A DNA stretch of 32,116 nucleotides from Halobacteriales archaeon QS_9_67_17 (GCA_003023185.1 PXSB01000068.1:1-32116); one strand, 5' to 3'. Counted from the first letter of the stretch, positions 8,547-18,008 are shown. The notes: generated by a model not told the origin, from the sequence alone. A program made the numbers and translations.

Positions 8547-9689
8547 TCAATCTGATGCTTGAAATTCCTCGTTCCGTGTCTCAGCCTTTTGTTTGAGCTC
8601 GCGGTCGAACTCATCGCCGTCGCGACCGTAGTGGACGCGTCGATGACAGTTCGGACAGACAGCGATGACGTTCTCAGGATCGTCCGGCCCGTCATCACTG
8701 AGCCGCTGGATGTGGTGAACCTCTAAGAACGGGTCATCGTCGCCGTCGACGAACGGTGCTGGCTCTTCACAACCTTGACAGACGCCATTTGCAACACGCA
8801 GCGCGAAATCCTTCACAATATCTGACCGCTTATATAAATGTCTGTCTGTCGAAGAGTTAGATGATGATACGCCTGAGGTCGGTGGTCCTGTTGGGCTACT
8901 CTGCTTCGCCTTCTCAAACAGTTCCTCCTCAGAAAGACTGCTTGCCGGGCCAGCATCGATATGGATTTCTGTGCCACCAACTGGGACTAGTCTAAACCTG
9001 ATTCCGTCTCGATTCTCCCCATTCTCGTCGGGTAAGGTATCCCACTGGTGTCCGTCATATTCGTACTCGCCGGCGTAGGTGACAATCCACGGATACTCAG
9101 TCTCTTCGAACAGGTGAACCGACTCTTCTCGCTCTTTGTGGACGCGAAGCGCCTCGTTTCCACCTTCCATCGTCATATCTCCTTCAGTTCCTTCGCCAGA
9201 GTACAGGAAGGAACCATCATCTAGGAACTCATCGTCGTAACCGTAATTCTCGCCAGAACCACCTGTAAAGATGAAAATCAAAGGGTCCTCGCTTGGAGTT
9301 GCGATACCTCGATAGCGCTGTCCGCCAAATTCATTGTGAAGTTCCCAGCGGTTGTACTTCTGACTCACTTCAAAATCGAGAGGATTGTCGGGAATGGCAG
9401 CGATATCTATCTCGCTCGGCTGGTAGTACCAACCGTTGCTCAATTGTTTAATACTGGAATCATCATTCCTCAACAGGTCCTGTTGGACTGTCCGGATACG
9501 ATGCTTCCACTCTGGCTGCGTACTGTCTGTGCTGCATGTATCTCGGCAGAGAATTGAATCATTGCACAGCTCAGTGTATTCCTGATACACTATCGAGTAC
9601 ACATCCTCGGTTTCGTGAAATCCAGCTGGAACACAGCCAAACTCTGAATCTCGAAGCTTTTTGTATAATTTCTTATATGATTCTGTCAC
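8547..9689 (-). CDS. HNH endonuclease with upstream SRA/YDG-like domain; McrA-like, possible modification-dependent restriction enzyme
   Basis: C-terminal CQGCEEPAPF...LEVHHIQRLSDDGPDDPENVIAVCPNCHRRVHYG (HNH); central YRGIATPSEDPLIFIFTGGSGENYGYDDEFLDDGSFLYSGEGTEGDMTMEGGNEALRVH resembles ScoMcrA-type SRA-like regions. Confidence 0.75.
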   Translation of the reverse strand: MTESYKKLYKKLRDSEFGCVPAGFHETEDVYSIVYQEYTELCNDSILCRDTCSTDSTQPEWKHRIRTVQQDLLRNDDSSIKQLSNGWYYQPSEIDIAAIPDNPLDFEVSQKYNRWELHNEFGGQRYRGIATPSEDPLIFIFTGGSGENYGYDDEFLDDGSFLYSGEGTEGDMTMEGGNEALRVHKEREESVHLFEETEYPWIVTYAGEYEYDGHQWDTLPDENGENRDGIRFRLVPVGGTEIHIDAGPASSLSEEELFEKAKQSSPTGPPTSGVSSSNSSTDRHLYKRSDIVKDFALRVANGVCQGCEEPAPFVDGDDDPFLEVHHIQRLSDDGPDDPENVIAVCPNCHRRVHYGRDGDEFDRELKQKAETRNEEFQASD

Positions 9690-9877
9690 TCTATTGATTA
9701 AGTATCATCAGGGAAATATAAATTTATGTGTTGACTGGACAGGTCGACCTCATGATTTTAGGCGTTCTATGTATAGATCTACTGGATTTGAGCCGCGGTT
9801 GATTTGCTCGCTTCATCCGTCTGTCGCCCATCTGTACATGTCACATTACACTAATTGATGCCGTTCACAGAACAAGT

Positions 9878-9951
9878 GGGCCCTGCCGGATTTGAACCAG
9901 CGACCACTCCGTTATGAGCGGAGCGCTCTAACCGGACTAAGCTAAGGGCCC
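9878..9951 (-). tRNA. tRNA with CAT anticodon, most likely tRNA-Ile2(CAU)
   Basis: Reverse complement GGGCCCTTAGCTTAGTCCGGTTAGAGCGCTCCGCTCATAACGGAGTGGTCGCTGGTTCAAATCCGGCAGGGCCC folds as a cloverleaf; CAT in the anticodon loop. Confidence 0.92.
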
Positions 9952-10011
9952 TCGTTCGGTTTCAACCAGTGCGCGGACTTTAGCCTACCGAACCGTGGAG
10001 CGCGAGAGGAC

Positions 10012-10083
10012 GCCGCCTCCAGGGCTCGAACCTGGGACCACCTCGTTAACAGCGAGGTGCTCTACCAGCTGAGCTAAGGCGGC
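10012..10083 (-). tRNA. tRNA-Asn(GTT)
   Basis: Reverse complement GCCGCCTTAGCTCAGCTGGTAGAGCACCTCGCTGTTAACGAGGTGGTCCCAGGTTCGAGCCCTGGAGGCGGC; anticodon GTT. Confidence 0.95.
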
Positions 10084-10182
10084 TCGTCGCACCAGTTCGT
10101 ACTCCGATTCGACAAATAGGGCTTTCGTTTTCGGGGACGGGCGCACCGACACGGGTTTGAGAGCCGGCCGCGAACGCGGGGT

Positions 10183-11541
10183 ATGAGCGAGACGCCGTTC
10201 GAGTCCGTCGTCGGACAGGTCCGCGAGCGGGTGACGCCCGACGACGACGAGCGCGAGCGGCTCCGGGCCGCGATCGACGCGCTCCGCGAGCGGGCCGAGG
10301 CGGCCGTCGCTGACCTCGCTGTCGACGCCGACGTGCTGTCGGTCGGCTCCACGGCGCGGGAGACGTGGCTCGCGGGCGACCGCGACATCGACCTGTTCGT
10401 CCGGTTCCCGCCCGATCTCTCCCGCGAGGAACTGGAGTCCAACGGGCTCGCGGTCGGTCACGCGGTCCTCCCGGACGGCCACGAGGAGTTCGCCGAACAC
10501 CCCTACGTGAAGGGGAACTACGAGGGGTTCGAGGTGGACTGCGTACCGTGTTACGATGTGGACTCGGCAAGCGACATCCGCTCGGCGGTCGACCGGACGC
10601 CGTTCCACACGAGCTACCTCGAATCGCGACTCAACGCGGAACTGGGGGGCGAGGTGCGCGTGACGAAGGCGTTCCTGAAGGGGATCGGCGCGTATGGCTC
10701 CGACCTCCGAACCAGAGGGTTCGCGGGGTACCTCGCGGAGCTACTCGTCTGTGAACACGACGGCTTCCGGGAACTGATCGAGGCCGCGGCCGACTGGTCG
10801 CCGCCGGTCCGATTCGACCCCGAGGACCACGGCGCGGCGACGTTCGACGACGCGCTCGTCGTAATCGACCCGACCGACCCGGAGCGCAACGTCGCCGCGT
10901 CGCTCTCGGAACGGAATCTCGCGCGGCTCGTCCACTACGCTCGTGACCTGCTCGCCGACCCGCGGACGGACTTGTTCGAGCCGCGCGACCCCGACCCGCT
11001 CGACGCCGCGGCGGTTCGCGAGCGGGTCAGCGAGCGCGACACCCACCCCGTCGCGGTGCGGTTCGACGCCCCGGATATCGTCGACGACCAACTGTATCCG
11101 CAACTCGATAAATCGCTCGCGGGCTTGGAGGATTCCCTCGCACGACAGGGGTTCGACCCGGTGCGGAGCGCCCGCTTCGCCGCGGACACCGCGGTGTTGT
11201 TCGTCGAGTGTGGCGTCGCGGAGCGCCCTGCAGTCGAGCGGCACGTCGGGCCGCCGGTCGGCGTCCGCGACCACGCGCGCCGCTTCTACGAGACGTACGC
11301 GGACGACGACACGGTCACGGGACCGTATCTCGACGGCGACCGCTACGTCGTCGAGCGCCCCCGTGACCACCGAACGCCCGAGTCACTGACACAGGCCGAC
11401 GCGCTCTTTTCGGTGTCGCTCGGGCCGGCTGTCGAACGCGCGCTCGAATCGGGGTACGACACGCTCGCCGGCGAGGCGGTCGCCGAACTGGCCGACGAGT
11501 TCGGAACGGAACTGGCGCGGTACTTCGACCCGGTGCCGTAA
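10183..11541 (+). CDS. cca: CCA-adding tRNA nucleotidyltransferase (archaeal class I)
   Basis: VLSVGSTARETWLAGDRDIDLFVRFP...EHPYVKGNYEGFEVDCVPCY...AVDRTPFHTSYL. Confidence 0.95.
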   Translation: MSETPFESVVGQVRERVTPDDDERERLRAAIDALRERAEAAVADLAVDADVLSVGSTARETWLAGDRDIDLFVRFPPDLSREELESNGLAVGHAVLPDGHEEFAEHPYVKGNYEGFEVDCVPCYDVDSASDIRSAVDRTPFHTSYLESRLNAELGGEVRVTKAFLKGIGAYGSDLRTRGFAGYLAELLVCEHDGFRELIEAAADWSPPVRFDPEDHGAATFDDALVVIDPTDPERNVAASLSERNLARLVHYARDLLADPRTDLFEPRDPDPLDAAAVRERVSERDTHPVAVRFDAPDIVDDQLYPQLDKSLAGLEDSLARQGFDPVRSARFAADTAVLFVECGVAERPAVERHVGPPVGVRDHARRFYETYADDDTVTGPYLDGDRYVVERPRDHRTPESLTQADALFSVSLGPAVERALESGYDTLAGEAVAELADEFGTELARYFDPVP

Positions 11542-12546
11542 TCAGAGGCCGTGTGCGTCACGCACGTCGTCGAGCACCGACCGTGCGCGGTCGCCCGGGT
11601 CGTCGTCGCCCGGCGCGGGCTCGTAGCCGTCGAAGACGCTGTTCACCTTCCAGATCGACTCGGAGAGCGCCTCCAGCCCGTAGCCGCCTTCGAGGACGAA
11701 CGCGAGCGCGGCGTCACAGTCGTCGGCGAGCGCTCGCAGCCGCGACGTTAGCAGACCGTACCCTTCCGTCGAGACGCGCTGCCGGGAGATTGGGTCCTTC
11801 TGGTGGGCGTCGAAGCCGGCGGAGACGAGCAGGAGGTCCGGGTCGTGGGCGCGGGTGACCGGCGCGACGGCCTCGTCGACGGCCGCGAGATACGCCGCGT
11901 CGCCACAGCCGCTCGGATACGGCACGTTCAGCGTGGTTCCCACGCCCTCACCCCTCCCCGTCTCCTTCAGATTCCCCGTCCCGGGGAACAGCCCTCGCTC
12001 GTGGATCGAGGCGTAGAGCACGCGGTCGTCGTCGTAGAAGATGTCCTGCGTCCCGTTGCCGTGGTGGACATCCCAGTCGAAGACGGCGACGCTGTCTACG
12101 TCCGGCCGGTCAAGCGCGACGGCCGCCGCGACGGCGGCGTTGTTGAAGAAGCAAAAGCCCATCGCGTTGTCGGCCTCTGCGTGGTGGCCCGGCGGCCGGC
12201 CGAGCGCGAACGGCGTCTCTCGACCGTCGGCGCCGTCGAGGGCGGCGTCGGCGGCCCAAAGCGAGAGTCCCGCCGAGGCGAGCGCCGCCTCCCACGTCGC
12301 CTCGACGGCGACGGTGTCGGCGTCCCACGTCCCGCCGCCGTCGGCACAGAACGCCTCCAGCGACTCGACGTACTCCTGTTCGTGTACCGCGAGCGCCTCC
12401 GTCTCGGTCGCGAGCCGCCCGGACTCGTAGACGACGCCGTGTTCGCGGGCGAGTCCCCGCTTGACGGCGCGGAGTCGGTCGGCCGTCTCCGGGTGACGCT
12501 TGCCGGTGTCGTGGTCGAGACACGCTTCGCGGTAGCCGAACCTCAT
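11542..12546 (-). CDS. Histone deacetylase family protein
   Basis: RPPGHHAEADNAMGFCFFNNAAVAA...VFDWDVHHGNGTQDIFYDDDRVLYASIHE...LLVSAGFDAHQKDP. Confidence 0.95.
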   Translation of the reverse strand: MRFGYREACLDHDTGKRHPETADRLRAVKRGLAREHGVVYESGRLATETEALAVHEQEYVESLEAFCADGGGTWDADTVAVEATWEAALASAGLSLWAADAALDGADGRETPFALGRPPGHHAEADNAMGFCFFNNAAVAAAVALDRPDVDSVAVFDWDVHHGNGTQDIFYDDDRVLYASIHERGLFPGTGNLKETGRGEGVGTTLNVPYPSGCGDAAYLAAVDEAVAPVTRAHDPDLLLVSAGFDAHQKDPISRQRVSTEGYGLLTSRLRALADDCDAALAFVLEGGYGLEALSESIWKVNSVFDGYEPAPGDDDPGDRARSVLDDVRDAHGL

Positions 12547-12983
12547 TCCTCGTAGTACGGCTGTAGCTCGAAGTACGTCTCGATGTCCTCCTGTTTCACT
12601 GTCCGTCGGTCTGCGTGGTGTGCGAGGACGGTCGCCGCCGAGGCGACGGTGTCGGCGAACGACTCCAACCGTGCCGCCAGCGCGACCCGTGCGTCCCGGG
12701 CGACCCGATAGCGGTCGTCGATGTCGAGCCGTGCGATCCGGTCGACCGGCGCGATGGGGAGTTCCAGCGCCTCCTCGTCGTCACCCTCGACGTCGAAGTC
12801 CTCTACCATCAGCGTCTTCCGGTTCCTCGCCGTCGCCTGCTCTGCTGCCGCTCCCGCCAGCTCTGCCCCCCGATTCTGGATGCGACGGGCCAACTCCTCG
12901 ACGGCCCCGGCGCTGACGCGCAACTCCCCCGCGTTCCGACGAATGATGGTATCTACCGGGGCGAACGGTAGCTCAACGCTCAT
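12543..12983 (-). CDS. Archaeal histone with two fused histone folds
   Basis: MSVELPFAPVDTIIRRNAGELRVSAGAVEELARRIQ...ARNRKTLMVEDFDV then a second fold, ELPIAPVDRIARLDIDDRYRVARDARVALAARLESFADTVA...DRRTVKQEDIETYF. Confidence 0.93.
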   Translation of the reverse strand: MSVELPFAPVDTIIRRNAGELRVSAGAVEELARRIQNRGAELAGAAAEQATARNRKTLMVEDFDVEGDDEEALELPIAPVDRIARLDIDDRYRVARDARVALAARLESFADTVASAATVLAHHADRRTVKQEDIETYFELQPYYEE

Positions 12984-13007
12984 AGCACCACGACAGTGCG
13001 ATACCAT

Positions 13008-13015
13008 CTTAAAAT
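13008..13015 (-). promoter_or_regulatory. Candidate TATA box of the histone-deacetylase operon
   Basis: ATTTTAAG on the minus strand, about 25-32 nt upstream of the histone ATG. Confidence 0.45.
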
Positions 13016-13029
13016 CTCGCGTTCCTCGG

Positions 13030-13243
13030 TGGGTAGTGTTCGGACAAGCGCAATTCAGTTGGATGAGTCAGTGACAGGGTGTAGAAAGCCCCCGGACGCT
13101 GCAGTCGCGCGGCTCGCTGCGCTCCGTAGCCTCCCTGCGGTCGGCTTTCGGTGCTTGCATCTCCGTGCTTCCCGCAGCGCCCGGCCCCTTTCAGTCCCAC
13201 CCGACCGCAGTTGTTCAGTCAGCCATCGCGTATCTGAATGACA
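13030..13243 (-). repeat. MITE-like intergenic element, copy B (inverted)
   Basis: Plus strand reads GGTAGTGTTCGGACAAGCGCAATTCAGTTGG...GGTGTAGAAAGCCCCCGG...CGGCCCCTTTCAGTCCCACCCGACC...GCGTATCTGAATGACAGCC. Confidence 0.85.
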
Positions 13244-13289
13244 GCCTCAGCGCGTATTGGTCGTCCGATGCGTGGTCGCGTCTCTCCGG

Positions 13290-13829
13290 CTACGCCACGC
13301 CCAACGCTTCGTAGGCGGCCTCGTGATTCCCTGCGAACTCGTCGAGGAGACCACGCACCCTCTCGCGGAGCGCCGGGGTGACCGTCGCCAACACCATCCC
13401 CTCGTCGGGTTGGCCGTAGACGACACTCGCGTCGTCGGGAAGCGCGAGCACCGCCGGGAGCGCGGCGAGATCCTCTTCGCCCTGAACCTCCACGAGCGTG
13501 GTCGCGTCGGCGTCGATGCCCTCCCGGAGTGCGACGAGCAGCGCCTCCGCGAGCGCCCCCGACGGCGATTCGACCCCGACCTCTCTGTCGAAGCCGGCCA
13601 CTGCATCGCGGATCTCACGGCGCACCCGCTCGCGTTTCGTCTTTCCGTCCACGAGCGCGACGGACAGATACCGCCCGGCCTCCAGTAGGTGATAGGTGAC
13701 CACGTCCCCGACTGCGACCAGCGGCTCGCCGGCGTCCGCGAGGAGCGCGTCGGCGTCCTCGTAGATGGGACCGAGCGGCTCCTTCAGCTCCGCGCGAAGC
13801 TCCGGGCGCAGTTCAAGCAGGATGGCCAT
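13290..13829 (-). CDS. GTP-dependent dephospho-CoA kinase (DUF359 family)
   Basis: GPIYEDADALL...VGDVVTYHLLEAGRYLSVALVDGKTKRERV...VEGQ-like VQGEEDLAALPAVLALPDDASVVYGQPDEGMVL. Confidence 0.88.
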   Translation of the reverse strand: MAILLELRPELRAELKEPLGPIYEDADALLADAGEPLVAVGDVVTYHLLEAGRYLSVALVDGKTKRERVRREIRDAVAGFDREVGVESPSGALAEALLVALREGIDADATTLVEVQGEEDLAALPAVLALPDDASVVYGQPDEGMVLATVTPALRERVRGLLDEFAGNHEAAYEALGVA

Positions 13830-14026
13830 TACCTGACCTTCAGCGCGTACTGTCCCGGCTCGTCGATTTCCATCTCGGTCGCTATCTCCGAGTCCTCCGG
13901 GTGAGTGATGACGACGTAGCCCGCCCAGTCTTCCGTGAGCGAGTTGGAGCCGCAGGCGGGACACTGCGCCCCGTCATCGACATCGAGCACGCGATGACAG
14001 TCACGGCAGACGAGTCGCTGCGCCAT
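13829..14026 (-). CDS. spt4: Transcription elongation factor Spt4 (RpoE'')
   Basis: MAQRLVCRDCHRVLDVDDGAQCPACGSNSLTEDWAGYVVITHPEDSEIA; zinc ribbon; directly follows rpoE1. Confidence 0.93.
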   Translation of the reverse strand: MAQRLVCRDCHRVLDVDDGAQCPACGSNSLTEDWAGYVVITHPEDSEIATEMEIDEPGQYALKVR

Positions 14027-14607
14027 CAGTCACCTCCCGCGGCGCGCTTCTGCCGCTCCGCTTCGAGCCAGTCGTGTTTGCCGAGTCCCACCTGCTTGCC
14101 CGTCAGCCCGATCTTCGAGTCGCGGGGATTCCGCTCGTCGATGCTCTTGGTGACGATGCGCGTCCGGACGGCGTCGCCGACGGTCAGCACGCGGTTCGAG
14201 TCGCGCGAGGCGAGCTGCTGGTTCTCCCCGTCGTAGGCCAGATACTCGTCCGATATCTGCGAGACGTGGAGCAGGCCGTCAACGGGGCCGATGCCGACGA
14301 ACGTGCCGAAGTTGACGACCTCGACGACCTCGCCGTCAACGACCTCCTGCATCACCGGGTCGAAGGTGATGGCGTCGAACTCCGCCTCGTAGTAGACGCT
14401 CGGGCGGTTGGGGACGACCGCGCCCTCGCCGACATCGTGCACGTCGATGACGGTGACGACAGAGCCGACCTCCTCGTCCATGCGTCCCTCCAGCTTCTCC
14501 TGTAGCAGTCGTTTGATGAGCGCGGGCGGTACCTCCGGTTCCGTCTGATCCGGCAGATGCTCGGGGGGCACCTCGACCGTATCCTTGAGCCTGACTTTCT
14601 TGTACAT
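14026..14607 (-). CDS. rpoE1: DNA-directed RNA polymerase subunit E' (Rpb7)
   Basis: [18 protein letters not shown]...VPNRPSVYYEAEFDAITFDPVMQEVVDGEVVEVVNFGTFVGIGPVDGLLHVSQISDEY. Confidence 0.95.
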   Translation of the reverse strand: MYKKVRLKDTVEVPPEHLPDQTEPEVPPALIKRLLQEKLEGRMDEEVGSVVTVIDVHDVGEGAVVPNRPSVYYEAEFDAITFDPVMQEVVDGEVVEVVNFGTFVGIGPVDGLLHVSQISDEYLAYDGENQQLASRDSNRVLTVGDAVRTRIVTKSIDERNPRDSKIGLTGKQVGLGKHDWLEAERQKRAAGGD

Positions 14608-14975
14608 TAGTTCGGTATTGCGAGTTTCGTCCCACTCCGTAAACAGATTACGGGAACGCCGGCGTCCGCGAGCCGACGCCGCAGGGGCCGGTCGTTCGTC
14701 ACCGCGTACGCGCAGTCGCGGGCCAGTTCTAACACGGCATCGTCGGCGTAGTCGGCGTCGGTGGACACGACGGTACAGCGGTCAGCGAGATCACGGCCGA
14801 CGGAGGCCGCGACCGCCTCCTCTCCGTTACCGTCGGCGAGTTTCTCCAACTCGGCGACGACGGCTTCCGGCACGACGGTCTCGTAGCCATCGAGGAGCCG
14901 GTCCAGTTCGTCGAACAGCCGCACGTCGGATTCGACCGGCATCATCAGCGCGTTCGTGTCCACCGCGACCCTCAT
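14607..14975 (-). CDS. PIN domain protein (archaeal Fcf1/VapC-like)
   Basis: [49 protein letters not shown]...[43 protein letters not shown]. Confidence 0.88.
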   Translation of the reverse strand: MRVAVDTNALMMPVESDVRLFDELDRLLDGYETVVPEAVVAELEKLADGNGEEAVAASVGRDLADRCTVVSTDADYADDAVLELARDCAYAVTNDRPLRRRLADAGVPVICLRSGTKLAIPN

Positions 14976-16183
14976 TGAAGCGTTCCGACGCCGATGAGCC
15001 GCCAGCGCGCGCCGACGCGTCGGTTGATCGCTATCTTCGCACCCTCCGCCGCACAGACGGGCCGCTTCAGCGCGACCTCTGCTTCCGCCTCGCGGGCCGA
15101 GGTGACCGAGCCGACCGTCGTGGCGGTGCCGACCGTGAGCATCAGCGGCTCGCCGGTCGAGATGGGCTCGATCTCCTCGTCGACGCTGACGACCCGCTCC
15201 AGCAGGTCCACGTCCATCGTGAAGCCGTCGTGGACGGGCGGCAGCGAGTCGCTCGGGCCGGCGAGCTGGCCGGCCAGCCCGTCGCCCTTCGTCACCGAGG
15301 GGTCGAGTCCGGTGCCGACGCCGATGAGTCCGCCCGGCGTCGCCGTATCGACCGTCTCGCCGCCGGCCTGCACCGACCGTACCGTCGCCGTCACCGGCTC
15401 GTAGCTGTCGTCCACGTCGCGGCCGGGACGGATTTCGATCTCGTCGCCGGCTTCGAGCGTCCCCTGGGCGAGCGACCCGCCGACGACGCCGCCCTTCAGC
15501 TCCTCGAACGTCGTCCCGGGGCGGTTGATGTCGAACGAGCGAGCGGCCTGCAACTGTGCGGGCGCATCGGGGTCGCGCTCGGGCGTCGGAATCGTCTCCT
15601 CGATGGCGTCGATGAGCACGTCGACGTTGATCCCCTGTTCGGCGGAGGTCGGGATCACCGGCGCGTCCTCCGCGACGGTTCCCTCGACGAACTCCTGTAT
15701 CTCCTCGTAGTTCTCGCGGGCGCGCTCGGCGTCGACGAGGTCGATCTTGTTCTGTGCGATGACGATGTTGTCGATGCCGATGATGTCGAGCGCCATCAGA
15801 TGCTCCTCCGTCTGGGCCTGTGGCACCTCCTCGTTGGCCCCGACGACGAGCACGGCCCCGTCCATGATGGCCGCGCCCGACAGCATCGTCGCCATCAGCG
15901 TCTCGTGGCCCGGGGCGTCGACGAACGAGACGGTCCGGACGACCTCTGTCTCCTCGCCGTCGACCGCCTTCTCGACGGTGTAACACTCCGGCGCGTCGAC
16001 GCCCGGTCGCTGTCGGAACGTCGCGTCGGCGTAGCCGAGCCGGATAGAGATACCGCGTTTCATCTCCTCGGAGTGTTGGTCGGTCCACGCGCCCGACAGC
16101 GACTCCACGAGCGTCGTCTTGCCGTGGTCGACGTGGCCGACCAGCCCGATGTTCACCTCCGGTTGTTGGTGGTTTGCAGTCAT
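14972..16183 (-). CDS. eif2g: Translation initiation factor aIF2 subunit gamma
   Basis: [44 protein letters not shown]...[19 protein letters not shown]...IAQNKIDLV. Confidence 0.97.
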   Translation of the reverse strand: MTANHQQPEVNIGLVGHVDHGKTTLVESLSGAWTDQHSEEMKRGISIRLGYADATFRQRPGVDAPECYTVEKAVDGEETEVVRTVSFVDAPGHETLMATMLSGAAIMDGAVLVVGANEEVPQAQTEEHLMALDIIGIDNIVIAQNKIDLVDAERARENYEEIQEFVEGTVAEDAPVIPTSAEQGINVDVLIDAIEETIPTPERDPDAPAQLQAARSFDINRPGTTFEELKGGVVGGSLAQGTLEAGDEIEIRPGRDVDDSYEPVTATVRSVQAGGETVDTATPGGLIGVGTGLDPSVTKGDGLAGQLAGPSDSLPPVHDGFTMDVDLLERVVSVDEEIEPISTGEPLMLTVGTATTVGSVTSAREAEAEVALKRPVCAAEGAKIAINRRVGARWRLIGVGTLQ

Positions 16184-16465
16184 TGAGTAATTGTGATGAG
16201 TTCGCCCCGTGTGCCTGATAAACCTACCGTGTCGTATGCGTGGCTGACCGACGGGAGGCCACGATAAGACGAGCGGGAGGAGCGTGGCGACGGACGGCCC
16301 CACTGCGCGGGTCTTCCGAGAGCTGCGTGGAGGGGAAGACGTACTGCCAGCGCCACTCGGTGCCGTCCGCACGAGTCGGTGGCCGACACGCGGGCAAACT
16401 GGACAGTCAGATTACAGAAGTGAAGTTCGGCTAAGAGTTTAGCCCGTGGGAGCGTTGGCAAGGGT

Positions 16466-17389
16466 ATGAGTGATTCACCCGCCGACGACGCCGACTCCAT
16501 TCTCGCCTGCGAGGAGTGTCTCCCGCCGGCCGAGGCGTTCGCGGTCGTGGGCAACGAAACCCGACTGTCGATCCTAGAGTCGCTGTGGGAACTCGACCGC
16601 CCTGCCGCGTTCTCCGATCTCCGCCGCAACGTGGGGATGTCCGACTCGGCACAGTTTAATTACCATCTCTCGAAGCTCCGCGGGCAGTTCGTCCGCAAGA
16701 CCGACGACGGCTACGAGTTCCGCTCGGCCGGTCGGTCGGTCATCGCGGCGGTGCTGTCCGGCACGCTGAATCAAGACCCACAGCTCCAGCCGTTCGAGGT
16801 CGACGGCGAGTGTGTTGATTGCGGCGCGTCGCTGGTCGCCCACTACGAGGACGAGCAGGTCCGCATCCGGTGTGCCGACTGCGGCCGCAACCACGGCGGC
16901 TACTCCTTCCCGCCCGGTGGATTGGAGGACCGCACCCGCGCAGAGCTGATGGACGCGTTCAACCAGCGCGCCCGCCACCTGTCGTGTCTCTCCGCGGACG
17001 GCGTCTGCCCCGAGTGCTCCGGTCGGATGGAGACACACCTGTTCGAGGCGAGCGAGGAGAACGGATTCGACCTCGACGTTCGGGTCGAACACGAGTGCCA
17101 GCGGTGTCACCACACCATCTACTCGTCGGTCGGCTTAGTCCTCCTCGACGACGCCGAGGTGGTTTCCTTCTACCGGGACCACGGCATCGACCTCAACACT
17201 GTCCCGTACTGGACGCTGGAGTGGTGTGTCACCGACGAGTACACGACCGTCGAGCAGGCCGGCGACGACGGCGCGTGGCGCATCACGGTCGTCGTGCCAG
17301 TCGACGACGAGGCGCTCGTCGTCTCGCTGGACGGTGATCTCGACGTGCTCGACGCCGAGCGACGGCCCCGGTCGGCAGTCGGGGCGTAA
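16466..17389 (+). CDS. ArsR-type winged-helix regulator with zinc-ribbon domains
   Basis: AFAVVGNETRLSILESLWELDRPAAFSDLRRNVGMSDSAQFNYHLSKLRGQFV; CVDCGASL...CADCGRNHGGYSFPPGG; CPECSGRM...CQRCHH. Confidence 0.88.
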   Translation: MSDSPADDADSILACEECLPPAEAFAVVGNETRLSILESLWELDRPAAFSDLRRNVGMSDSAQFNYHLSKLRGQFVRKTDDGYEFRSAGRSVIAAVLSGTLNQDPQLQPFEVDGECVDCGASLVAHYEDEQVRIRCADCGRNHGGYSFPPGGLEDRTRAELMDAFNQRARHLSCLSADGVCPECSGRMETHLFEASEENGFDLDVRVEHECQRCHHTIYSSVGLVLLDDAEVVSFYRDHGIDLNTVPYWTLEWCVTDEYTTVEQAGDDGAWRITVVVPVDDEALVVSLDGDLDVLDAERRPRSAVGA

Positions 17390-17437
17390 TCGCCCCGACC
17401 CGCAGCGATAAGAGGTTCGGGCGTGTGACCGCGACAC

Positions 17438-18000
17438 ATGTCCTTCGACGGGGACCGCGTCTCGACGCTCACCTTCGACTCGTACAGCACCATCGTCGAT
17501 GTCGGGTCTGCGACCGACGCGCTCGACGACTACGTCGACGACCCGCGACTCATCTCCGAGCGGTGGCGCTCTCACTCGCTGATGTACTCGATGGCGGCCA
17601 ACGACACGGACTCCTACGAGACGTTCTACGAACTCAACCGCCACGCGCTCACCTACGCGCTCGAATCCGCCGGCGTCGCAACGGCAACCCGGAGATGCTC
17701 GACGCGATGTTCGACGTGGCCGACCTCCACGACGACGTGGAGGGGTACATCAGCGCCGACGAGGTGGAGACGTTCAAGCCGGACCCCGGTATCTACCGGC
17801 ACGCTGCCGCCACGCTCGACGTACCAATCGAGGAGATCGCCCACGTCACCGCCGGTTGGTTCGATGTTGCGGGCGCGGAGGGTGCCGGCATGCAGGGCGT
17901 GTGGGTGAACCGCGACGACGGCCCGTACCCGAACTTCGGGCCGCGCCCCTCCCTCGAAGTGGACTCGTTCACCGGTCTCGCCGACGAGCTCGGGCTGTAG
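17438..18000 (+). pseudogene. HAD-superfamily (haloacid dehalogenase type II-like) hydrolase with internal out-of-frame deletion
   Basis: N-terminal STLTFDSYSTIVDVGSATDALDDYV...ALTYALESAGVA in frame 2; NGNPEMLDAMFDVADLHDDVEGYISADEVETFKPDPGIYRHAA...HVTAGWFDVAGAEGAGMQGVWVNR in frame 1; junction near 17680-17690. Confidence 0.75.
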
Positions 18001-18008
18001 CCACAGGC

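Noticed and set aside
14585-16186. 533 aa plus-strand ORF
   Set aside because: Antisense to eif2g, PIN and rpoE1 with low-complexity Arg-rich translation; a typical GC-rich shadow ORF.
16240-16434. 64 aa ORF upstream of the ArsR-like gene ([18 protein letters not shown]...)
   Set aside because: Basic, atypical composition, no recognisable start context or domain; not supportable from sequence alone.
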